Positions 1-8,300 of a DNA stretch of 10,320 bases are shown piece by piece. The notes under the pieces are model-generated. The model did not search any database, had not been told where the DNA came from, and saw only the letters and a program-made list of their open reading frames with translations. The DNA comes from Ichthyophonus hoferi (lineage: Eukaryota > Opisthokonta > Ichthyosporea > Ichthyophonida > Ichthyophonidae): the NCBI GenBank assembly GCA_002751075.1, contig NAOQ01000245.1, forward strand, positions 1-10,320, written 5' to 3'. The stretch's first letter is position 1. The number at the start of each line of letters is the position of its first letter. A program made the translations under genes and the position numbers.

Positions 1-193
1 ATTTTTCTTTTGATTAGATAAAGTATATATATTTGTTCACGTCATATCATGCATGATTATACACTACAACCACACATAAAACTTACCCTATCATAAATAA
101 TACCCTAGTTACACAACTATCCAATATCATATCCTTATACATATTCCCTTTCTCTCTTTCTCTCTCTCTCTTTCTCTCTCCTTCTATCCCCAG
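1..193 (+). other. 3' part of an intron in the lectin gene
   Basis: This is non-coding, AT-rich sequence that ends in a C/T-rich tract (about 145-190) and a CAG acceptor at 191-193, directly before the first visible lectin exon. The upstream exon, which should carry the start of the lectin domain and any signal peptide, lies outside the window. I see no other feature here. Confidence 0.75.
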
Positions 194-2219
194 GTACCCA
201 TAACGCACGGGTTCATTAGTGAGTTTGGTATGAGAATGGTAGGGAAGGAGGCCGATGGTATGGCCTTTGTAGTGCAGAACTACAAGCCAGATGCCCTAGG
301 GGGCGAGGGAGGCCAACTAGGTTACGGAGGAATGGCCAACTGGTAGGTGCTCTATGTATGTATGTATTCGTGTATTTATCTCTGTTATACTATGACAAGA
401 TGACTGAGTTTGAGTGTTGGTTTTGTTTTTTTGTTCTTTTTCCCTCTTTCTCTTCCTCTTTCTCTTTCTCATTTTACTCCTTTTGGTTTTTTGAGATCTC
501 TGTGTATGTGCCACGTAGTTAGTCTCTTTCTCCACGTTTTCCATGACCGGTGTATTAGTTGGATCCATTGAGATGAATATCACACATCATTTTATATAAT
601 ATATGGTTATACCCTGGATAATTGAGAAAACGGTGCTCTCATAATTTTATTTTATTTTTTCCTGTAAGCTCTTATTTTAAAATATTATTTATTTAATGGG
701 TACTTTTTTGCCTATCTTTTGACACCTTAAAAGAATAATCCTGCGCTAAGTTTTGATCGTTTTTCTTTGTGTGTGAATTCTTATTTTTATTTTTATTTTT
801 ATGCAGAAATTGTGGTTAATTACTGGCCATCCTATCTATACGTCTACTTGATTGGTGTTTGAGTAATTGAGTTCAATTCCTGAACCAGTAAAATAACGCA
901 TACCGATATATTAAAATTTACTGAAACCGATAAATAATGAAATAAGATCTGTAAATATATACAATAATACAGACATGCAATGTAGTTAATCATGTGCCTT
1001 ACTAATAAGTGTCATGTGTGTTTGATTGGTTCATAGCACATCTACTGTCTCTGACTCATTTCCACTCTTCACTAAACACATCCTTCCCTCTCCTCTTCTC
1101 TCCTCTTCTCTCCACCTTCTCATACCCACAGTCTGGCAGTAGAGTTTGACACTTATAAAGGGGGAGACTGTGACGACCCTAGTGATAACCATATCGGGTA
1201 AATTATTCTCTGTGACTTATATCATGGCCTCATTTATATACACTATATAATTTTAATGCATTTTATCATTCTATTATGGTTCACATAAAGCCAATCAATG
1301 AACTGTTTTAAATAATTTGGGTAGGCTTGGAATGTGGTGTGCTTCTTCTTTTTTATTTTCTATATCTATTTATTATAATCTCCCCGTATAAACAATATAT
1401 ATATATCATCCTACATCCTATCCTACCTCTTTTACTACCCATTATCCTACCCAATATCATTCATATTACTATACATACCTTTTTGTTTTTTATGGTTTCT
1501 TTGGTTGCTCTCTCTTTACTCGCATTGCGTATTGTCTGTCTACATACAGTATGCATTTTTTATTTCTATTGAACTGCTTTCCCCTGTGCAACTTACTCCA
1601 AAACATCAGTTATTTTGCCTGGCCATTTTCATATGCATATTATCATATATGTATTATCATATATGTTTAATGCACTTGCTACTCAACCTTTTTCATCGCC
1701 TCTCTCTCCCACAGCCATTAACACCCTCTCTCCCTCCCTCCCTCTATCTCTTCTTTTTTCTCTCTCTCTCTTCCTCACTTTCTCCTTTCCTCTCTCTCCT
1801 TTCCTCTCTCCCTTCCTCCCTTCCCTTCTCCCTTCCTCTTTCTCTCTCTATTTCTCTCTCACCACCCCATCAGTGTGCTCACGAATGGATCAGGCGTATT
1901 AACTGCCAACCACCAATACTCTCTTGGACATACCAGCAACATCCCTAAGCTAAACGAATATCGCATATATCGTGTGCGCATATTATACGACCCCTCTACG
2001 ACCAGCTTAACCATTGACATGAAATATGCTGATGTCGACGGTATAGAAGCCCCTTATCGCCGTGTATTAGCTGTGTCTGTTTGCTTCGCTAAAATTATCA
2101 AGGGATCTACTTTATGGTTGGGCTTTACTGCAGCTACAGGTGGTTGTTGCCAACGTCATGAAGTTCTTGATTGGACCCTTAAAACATTTATTCCTACCGC
2201 TCCTACCACTACCCAATGA
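194..2219 (+). CDS. L-type (legume-like) lectin, 3' part; exons 194-342, 1132-1197, 1874-2219
   Basis: Three exons spliced by GT-AG introns (donors GTAGGT and GTAAAT, acceptors CAG) give 186 residues and a TGA stop at 2217-2219; the phases agree at both junctions. The product is a carbohydrate-binding beta-sandwich protein of the legume-lectin fold. In order it shows ADGMAFVVQ (residues 20-28, with the sugar-binding Asp), LGYGG (42-46, the glycine loop), LAVEFDTY (51-58, with the metal-binding Glu and Asp), DPSDNHIG (65-72, with the metal-binding Asp and His), VRILYDP in the back sheet, and GFTAATGG...HEVLDW near the end (155-172). All expected Ca/Mn ligands are present. After the last strand only about 14 residues remain, rich in Thr and Pro, with no membrane segment or coiled coil, so it does not resemble the ERGIC-53/VIP36 cargo receptors. 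Family knowledge suggests a secreted or lumenal lectin; the N-terminus is missing, so this is inference. The sugar specificity cannot be read. Confidence 0.87.
343..1131 (+). other. Lectin intron (789 bases)
   Basis: This intron runs from donor GTAGGT at 343 to acceptor CACAG at 1127-1131, with C/T-rich sequence at about 1071-1126 before the acceptor. It is AT-rich and holds a T-rich pyrimidine run near 420-480. I see no open frame with protein-like composition, no RNA gene and no mobile element. Confidence 0.7.
1198..1873 (+). other. Lectin intron (676 bases)
   Basis: This intron runs from donor GTAAAT at 1198 to acceptor CATCAG ending at 1873. The first half is AT-rich with several poly-T stretches. 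The second half is a very long polypyrimidine tract, listed separately. Open frames on the plus strand here are translations of the CT repeats and are not genes. Confidence 0.7.
1690..1869 (+). repeat. Long C/T-rich (CTCT/CCTT) tract before a splice acceptor
   Basis: About 180 bases are almost pure pyrimidine (runs of CTCT, CCCT and TTCC) and end a few bases before the acceptor of the last lectin exon. It acts as an oversized polypyrimidine tract and may also be an unstable mirror-repeat sequence. Shorter C/T tracts precede the other two lectin acceptors. Confidence 0.8.
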
Positions 2220-2339
2220 GTAGGGGTTATATATTTATGTGCGCATAACTAACCGGTCGTGATTATGATTGAGCAAGATGTAGATGGCACTATAGAGGAT
2301 ATGACTTGGAGTCCTTATATAGTATTGAGATTATTGTAA

Positions 2340-2345
2340 AATAAA
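2340..2345 (+). promoter_or_regulatory. Candidate poly(A) signal AATAAA of the lectin gene
   Basis: An AATAAA hexamer lies about 120 bases after the lectin stop codon, a plausible 3' UTR distance. In DNA this AT-rich such hexamers are common by chance, so the call rests on position only. Confidence 0.3.
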
Positions 2346-2504
2346 TACGTTATATTAGCTGACTGGTCAATTCCTTTATGATCAAGTATTTGATTGGCAC
2401 AATACTGCTATATGGTTCTTACACGTATATATTCTATTACCCAATGGATTGCATAACTAAGCTGATAATGTTTTTATTTTGATTTCTCATTGATTTGAAT
2501 ATGA
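2346..2504. other. Intergenic sequence, nothing recognised
   Basis: This is AT-rich DNA between the lectin 3' end and the minisatellite. It holds several TGATTGG/CCAAT-type words but no coding frame, RNA gene or transposon that I can support. Confidence 0.5.
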
Positions 2505-2830
2505 CAGTATAGTAGTAGTATGGTAATAGAACATAGTAGCATGGTAGTATGGTAGTATGGTAGCATAATGGTATGGCAATATAGTCGTATAATGATACAG
2601 TAGAACGGTAGTACGGTAGTATAATAGTAGAATGGTGCAGTAGAATGATAGTATGTTAATATGGTAGCATAATAATATAATGGTACAGTAGAATGATAGT
2701 ATGTTAATATAGTAGTATAATAGTATAATGGCACAATAGAATGAGAGTATGTTAATATGATAGTAAAATAGTATAATGATACAGTAGAATGGTAGTATAA
2801 TGGTGCAGTATGGTAATAATATTATATGGT
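2505..2830. repeat. Degenerate AT-rich minisatellite (TAGTATAATGG type)
   Basis: The tract is built from variants of TAGTATGG, TAGTATAATGG and ACAGTAGAATGG. The left half is irregular, with short TAGTATGG-like units. The right half holds a regular 48-bp array, listed separately. The minus strand stays open over 2474-2734 only because the repeat lacks stops in that frame; it reads as a Tyr/Thr/Leu-rich 16-residue periodicity (48 bases is 16 codons) and is not a credible gene. Confidence 0.8.
2638..2781 (+). repeat. Three tandem 48-bp units
   Basis: Units 2638-2685, 2686-2733 and 2734-2781 align without gaps. Each begins with CARTAGAATGAKAGTATGTT and ends in TAATGRYA. A fourth, truncated unit starts at 2782, and a shorter related unit precedes at about 2598-2637. 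The equal lengths point to recent unit-wise duplication. Confidence 0.8.
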
Positions 2831-3760
2831 TGTTTAAAACAGCCCTAAACGATTTACGGGTTTTATTTTTTCAATCAGATGTTCAAAACAAAACGATATA
2901 TTATGATTGGCTATATGCAACCAGTTTTCATGTATCTATGTACTAAGAATCTACAATTTATTTGATCCTAACTATCTCATTGGTGACCTCGATCGGCTGT
3001 TTGATTAGGTGTTTCCACCACCCAATGATTACCAATCAGAAATAGAGAGCTACGATATAAAATACTGTTGGTTTAGATATGATTAAAACCATCCAATAAG
3101 CATTAAGATATGCATTTGAACCAGTTAAATATAAGCATATATGTTTCTATTACATGCATGTTGTTTGGTTTGAATTTTTTGCGTGATCGGCGTAGTCGCC
3201 TGTATTTTCATTTCAATTTCTAATTGAAAATACAAGCGAAATTAACTCTAATTTTAGTCACAATGCTCTTATTGTTCATTATATCTATAGGTTTTTTTTT
3301 TTTTGGTTTCAAAATAAAGTATACATGCCCTGAAAATATCATATTTAAACCATAGTGAATGTGTCAAAACCCATTAACTGTTTTAAAGCTTTTGAAATAA
3401 TAGATGTGGTAGCCATTTATTCTTCTTATCATTCTACCTTTATCTCATTCTATTTTTATACAACCATTACTGGAATGATATATTTGTACACTGGATAAAT
3501 CTTGGTAAATCTATCCATATATATCTCTCTTCTTGTTATTAAATCCACAAATTCGGTAGATAATTATAAATATTACATTAAATCCATCATGCCATACGTT
3601 TTTTTCTGAATTAGTCTCATGCAAATAACTATATCACATTATAGTTACAATATATCTAAAGATAGAAACGGTTATTTATTGCAGCTGCCCAATATCTTAA
3701 TAAAATATTTTTACTGGATAGACTACAAATGATTCCTAGAATAAATATTTTATAATTAGC
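2831..3760. other. Intergenic sequence without a recognised gene
   Basis: About 930 bases of AT-rich DNA with no frame showing protein-like composition. It contains a short hairpin (3196-3239, listed separately), a run of 14 T near 3291-3304, and scattered CCAAT/ATTGG words. I see no similarity to either flanking gene. Confidence 0.5.
3196..3239. repeat. 15-bp inverted repeat (hairpin)
   Basis: The arms 3196-3210 (TCGCCTGTATTTTCA) and 3225-3239 pair at 14 of 15 positions around a 14-base loop. It has no T-run placed like a bacterial terminator and no nearby gene end. It may be a chance hairpin or the remnant of a small foldback element. Confidence 0.55.
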
Positions 3761-3831
3761 AGTGGGGAGCTAAAAAATCTGGATCAAGTCCCAAAATTGA
3801 CCCAGCGCCCCACTTGAGTCCATTTTGGGGC
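3761..3831. repeat. GC-richer patch with interleaved inverted repeats
   Basis: The arm AGTGGGGAGC (3761-3770) pairs with GCGCCCCACT (3805-3814) at 9 of 10 positions. A second pair, 3788-3801 and 3818-3831, matches at 12 of 14. The arms overlap, so the two hairpins exclude each other. The patch is clearly richer in G and C than its surroundings and lies about 130 bases beyond the transposase remnant's 3' end, so it could be part of a transposon terminus. I could not find a matching inverted copy on the other side. Confidence 0.5.
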
Positions 3832-3963
3832 TTGTTTCTAACTTTTTCCATGATTGCGTCTGGATGTTTTTTTATTGGTTTGAAAAATATTAAGACAAAA
3901 ATATATAAACGCATATTTATTTATAGAGGTAAGAGCTTATAGAGCATTTTTAAAGACATATTT

Positions 3964-4715
3964 TTAGTTAACCTTAATTAAGTAGAGAATTTCTTGAGAA
4001 TAATCATCTCTGTTATTAAAATAAAAGCAGAATTCTTTCAAATATTCTGGATGCTTTTGCGTCCAAATCCCTTCTCTTCTTTTAATTTCAAGCTTCAATT
4101 TGTTGTTAAAAGACTCAACCGCTTGAGTATTTACGCCCGAAATATAATTTAAAAATTAATATTTATGACAGCGTCATATTTAGTAAAATGATTGTTTACA
4201 GTTGCGTAAGCCCCATTTTCATTTGTGTAAATAGTACTATTTAAAGCCATGTGTTTTTGTATAATAAGCAGGATCGTGTTTTTTTGTGGGAATAACCTTC
4301 GCAGAATATCGAGTTATTTTTTTATTCATGATTTCTACAATGCAAAGTGAGTCTGTTCTATTCGAAGGAGCACGGCCGGGTATTCTTTTATGCAATGCTT
4401 TTTTTAGTGTTTTTGGAAACATAAAGGTACCGTATAATGCGTATAATGCTGTGAATGGTTTGTTTACATCCATATTTTAGAATAACTCTGATAATAATGC
4501 GAATGTCTGTCGTGAATTTTTCAAAAAAGGACCCATTTCTATACGAAAGGTATGTTCGAAGCTCTTTATATTCTCTATTCAAACGTTTCCAACCTATGCC
4601 ATCGATATCTCTTGATGTTTTACTGAGCATGCTATTCAGAACATTTTTCATCTCGTCCTATTAAATAAAATTGTATTAGAAAAATACCAAGTTCTTCGTC
4701 GCTTGCTCGGATGAG
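3964..4715 (-). mobile_element. Decayed IS1595/ISXO2-like (Merlin-type) DDE transposase
   Basis: Minus-strand pieces in several frames follow the domain order of this family. There is an N-terminal piece DEELGIFLIQFYLIGRDEKC (about 4700-4641), then a W-K...RNGSFFEKF block (about 4600-4510) typical just before the helix-turn-helix. Next come GRAPSNRTDSLCIVEI with AKVIPTKK (4380-4280), STIYTNENGAY (about 4241-4206), VNTQAVESFNNKLK with EIKRREGIW (4128-4050), and EFCFYFNNR near the end; the last frame stops at 3964-3966. The family cuts and pastes DNA with a DDE triad. The Glu of QAVESFNN is present, the usual second Asp (T-D-E) is read as Asn, and the block expected to carry the first Asp is not recognisable. 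At least four frame changes or stops make it dead. No terminal repeats or target duplication were found. Assignment to Merlin rather than another ISXO2 relative is inference. Confidence 0.78.
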
Positions 4716-4760
4716 TGACGATTTATTTAAAAATATTTGCTCACCAAATATTCATACTGG

Positions 4761-4925
4761 TTAGAATATAAATTTTTTTTTGATATTATTGAAAGTTAAA
4801 ATTGTGGGTTTATTTTTACCCTTATCCAAAAATCTGGGGGCTTTTTCAGTCAAATAAAATTCATTAAAAACCATCTTCAATATCCTATTGGTCCTCATAA
4901 GATTGCATTCAAAAAATTGCACAGA
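4761..4925 (-). other. Short unassigned minus-strand frame upstream of the transposase remnant
   Basis: A continuous frame of 54 residues ends in TAA at 4761-4763, too short for usual gene calls. It reads with balanced protein-like composition, including FFECNLMRTNRILKM, FNEFYLTEKAPRFLD and NKPTILTFNN. It lies about 45 bases upstream of the transposase remnant on the same strand, so it may be the remnant's N-terminal region or a leftover of another element. I do not recognise a domain in it, and a chance frame is possible. Confidence 0.4.
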
Positions 4926-5302
4926 TTAGTCCAAGTAATTACGTAATAGCCTTTTATTGGGCCAAGTATTTCATAAAGATCCTGGCATAAAATTATAAGC
5001 CGACCCGATTCGCTTCGAGTTATCATCGACAATATCACACTGGTAAATACAGTTCATATTCTCTCACATAAACAGCATTTAAAATGCCATAAATATTTTT
5101 TAAAAAGAAGTTGAAGTGACAGACATCGGGACCTTTATATTGTTATTTTTTATTTCACTTTTCATTTTTAGCTTACGGCGATAACATTATATACGACCCG
5201 CCTAGACATAAATAAGGTATATTATATTTATATTAAAGATATATGTGTATTATTGTCGGATCAATGCCAATACCATATGGTCACGTTCAAGCAGCCAGGC
5301 AA
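4926..5302. other. Intergenic sequence between transposon remnant and TBL2 3' end
   Basis: This is AT-rich DNA with no coding frame that I can support. The TBL2 3' UTR should extend into it. The plus-strand open frames over 5243-5548 are antisense translations of the TBL2 last exon and its tandem repeat. Confidence 0.5.
5149..5154 (-). promoter_or_regulatory. Candidate poly(A) signal AATAAA of TBL2
   Basis: The minus strand reads AATAAA here, about 210 bases after the TBL2 stop codon. Position and hexamer are the only evidence, and AT-rich DNA produces such hexamers often. Confidence 0.25.
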
Positions 5303-5392
5303 TCGCCGTTCAGTGGAACCATGGACAGCCAATCATTATTTAGTAGTACCATTTTTAGCCAATCACTGTTTAGTGGCACCATTGATCGCCAA
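5303..5392 (-). repeat. Three 30-bp tandem units across the TBL2 stop codon
   Basis: In gene orientation the units are 5392-5363, 5362-5333 and 5332-5303, all sharing the frame TTGGC-N5-ATGGT-N2-CACT. Unit 1 matches units 2 and 3 at 23 of 30 positions each. Unit 1 is coding and ends exactly with the TGA stop. Units 2 and 3 lie in the 3' UTR but keep the same reading phase, because 30 bases is 10 codons. A partial fourth copy begins at 5302. Confidence 0.85.
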
Positions 5393-8300
5393 TATTTGGG
5401 CCTTCAGCGTCTTGATATTTTGCTTGAGACGATCCTGAAATATTCATCACAGGGATTAGGATATCAATTTCATCTATGTATTCTCAGACATACAAATATA
5501 CCCATTACTAAAGCTTTACATATTCAGATACATATACATATACATTAGGCATATAGATATATACATATGTCTATATCTATACATGTAAACCATTAGTTAT
5601 AAATAACCTACACATTCACATTAATTCATGCATACGGCCCAACACAGTAGATAATAAGAAAACAATACCCCGTATATTCTCTTACACACACATGAAACAT
5701 TAATATAATATCAGGCACATAAACCATAAGTAACTATTGACATATATCAATTATATGTATGCATGTATATATACAAGATAACACGTTAGTATATATGTAT
5801 AAGTATATAAACATAACATATACATATACAATCCACCTACACTCACCTTGACCAAATCACTTGTCTCAGTTTTAAGGCGTAATGCCATCTGATCTACCCG
5901 CACTTTCATGCCGGTGATATTCATCCACACTTTAACCACCTTGTCTTTACTAGTCGTTAGTACATCTTCACTGGTTGGATCAAATTCCACACTGGTAATG
6001 CGCTCTGAGTGGGGCATGGAATAATTGGTTATTGATTAATTGTCAATTAATCACTATTATACTACATTATACTATATATATATATGTCGGTATGCATGTA
6101 TGCATGTATGTATGTACGTATCTATATATGTATATATTATATATGTATAAATGAATGTAGGTATGCATATGTGTAAATATGTATGTATATGAAAGAGAAG
6201 GGAAGGGTAAATAAAGATAAAGGACAGATGACAGGCAAATGGCCAATGATGGTAAAGCTATGGTGGCAATATCACATGACCTACCTGGATGAGCATTGGT
6301 AATAGCCATATCTAGAAGTCCACTCTTGGCCGCATAGAAGTAAAGGTCAGTGCCCACTGCCACTACCACTGTGGTACTATCAGGGGAGATCTAATTGGAT
6401 GCTACATGTCAGTGAAAATATTTAAAATATTTATTACTGCCATTAAATATATATGAATATATGCACCAATAGTATATCTGCTACTAATACTCTATATGAT
6501 TTTGTTTCTCTGGTTTTGAATTTATGAGAAGATATATATATACATGTATGTGTATGCATATATGTATGTAAATGTAAATGTAATTTTATAATAATGCGAC
6601 AGGATGAAAAGACAAAAAACCAAAACAAAAGAACAATAAAACATAAAAAGAAAGCAAAAATCACACAGGAGAGATATTTGATATTTGCATAAGAGAAAAG
6701 AGTCAATAAGAACAACTAAGGGGAAAAGAGATAGGACAGACATACAGCAATGCGAATGTTAGTGTAGTATGGTATAGCTTAATATAGTATAATAGAATAT
6801 TGTATAGTAGTAAGTAGTATAGCACGATACAATACTATAGACATACAGCAATGTGAGTGTGTTGGTGTATAAAGGATGGTAGGTGGTCGCTAATAGCAGG
6901 GTAGGTTCCGGTAGTTATACAATCAGCCTCTTGACCAGCCTCGTAGCGAACTGAAAAATATATATGGTTAGTGTTACGTGTTACGTGGTATGTGTTACAG
7001 TGTGGCTACTTGTATATTTGTATACTTGCATAGGGTGGGATCGGATTTGAGTCAATGTTATTGTATGTATGTATGTATGTATGTATGTATGTATGTATGT
7101 ATGAATTTAAGTAAGTAGGTAAGTATGTATGTATGTATATACGTATGCACGCATGTTTGTACACATGTTTGTGTTAAAAATATCTTTTGTAAAAATGTAA
7201 AAAATAGAGCTTTAATTTAAAAGAGCGACTTGTAAGTCGTTGCATGACTGAAATAATCTTCAATCTGTAACCGAACTATCAGTTCAACACACGTATGAAC
7301 TTATACGTCAGTTGTTATTACTTTAATCATGCAACAACTTACAAATCGCTCTTTCAAATAAAAACTATATTTATGATATCTCTACAGAAGATATTTTTAA
7401 CAGTATGTATATGGATATGTACGCATGCATGCATCTATATATATTCCAAGAGAAATAAAGTATTAGCAAGAAAGCAGGCACACAGCAATCACAAGATACG
7501 ACAGACATACTATCAATATCCCATAATTTCCAGGTACCATCCTTAGATACAGTTACAGCTAATTTAGTATCATCAGAGAAGCAGCCATCGTAGACACCTG
7601 CCTTGTGACCCTATAGAATATAATATATTGTTATAATGTATTGTATCATATTGTATTGTATTATATTATAGTATAGTATAGTATATAGTAGGAAGGATAG
7701 TACAGGTAGGATAGTAATGGCTATCACGTAGCGCGAGATGATTGTGGTGTAGGTATGTATGTATATATATGTATATGTGTGTATGGTATATAGTGTATGG
7801 TATATGTAGGGTATAATGCATATATTGTATGTCATACTGCTCACCATTCTCTCTTTCCTTTGCTATTAGTATAAAAATAGAAATAAGATAATAAGATAAA
7901 GGAAGAAAGCAATAAAAGAGAGAAAAAAAAATGCATATAACATAATATATAGAAGGTGAAAAAAAAAAAAAAAAAAAAAAAGAGAGAGAAAAGGGTCCTT
8001 ATAACACGTGTTCAAAAAAGAATAACCTCGCAAAGGATATAGAAAATGAGCGTTACCAATTGAAATGCCGTTGCTATGCGCTTGAATTCACCCGTCTTGG
8101 AATAATCCACAGCATACACCTGTTACAATCATTAGTTAATCAATTAATCTCTTGTTTTTCCAATCGGACATACATTGGTAGATATATATCGTATATTTGC
8201 ATACTATACCATACTATATACGATATCAAAATATATGAATCAATTATATTGGTCTGAAATTGCTTGGTCATAATGTTTATTAGCTCCAATCAAAAATATA

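Larger units (their letters stand above)
6951..7510 (-). other. TBL2 intron (560 bases) carrying a microsatellite and a foldback element
   Basis: Donor GTATGT is at 7510-7505 and the acceptor TTTTTCAG ends at 6951. Inside are a TATG microsatellite (7063-7103), its imperfect continuation to about 7145, and a 231-bp inverted-repeat element (7172-7402). The small plus-strand open frame at 7295-7546 runs antisense through intron and exon and has no protein-like features. Confidence 0.7.

Noticed and set aside
317-583. Minus-strand 88-residue open frame rich in Lys and Arg
   Set aside because: It is the antisense of the lectin exon end and a C/T-rich intron stretch; its Lys/Arg run is just translated TTTCTC repeat.
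1327-1948. Plus-strand open frames of 81-147 residues, Ser/Leu/Pro-rich
   Set aside because: They are translations of intronic poly-T and CT repeats overlapping the lectin acceptor, while the exon's true frame is fixed by lectin motifs.
2474-2734. Minus-strand Tyr/Thr-rich frame with a 16-residue period
   Set aside because: The period equals the 48-bp DNA unit and the frame is open only because the repeat lacks stops; there is no non-repeat protein sequence.
2505-2830. Repeat tract as a CRISPR array
   Set aside because: The units abut without unique spacers and are degenerate, so it is a minisatellite.
3196-3239. Hairpin as a transcription terminator or small RNA gene
   Set aside because: The setting is eukaryotic and intergenic, with no neighbouring gene end, and the stem is only 15 bp.
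4286-4664. Two plus-strand open frames across the transposon remnant
   Set aside because: They are antisense shadows; only the minus strand shows conserved transposase blocks.
5243-5548. Plus-strand frame with a repeated SLFSGTI-type motif
   Set aside because: It is antisense to the last TBL2 exon and the 30-bp array; the peptide repeat mirrors the DNA repeat.
7611-7847. Minus-strand Ile/Tyr-rich frame
   Set aside because: It is TBL2 intron simple sequence (TATG/AGTAT), joined to no exon.
7959-7981. Poly-A run as a retrotransposon tail
   Set aside because: No LINE or SINE body, promoter boxes or target duplication precede it on either strand.
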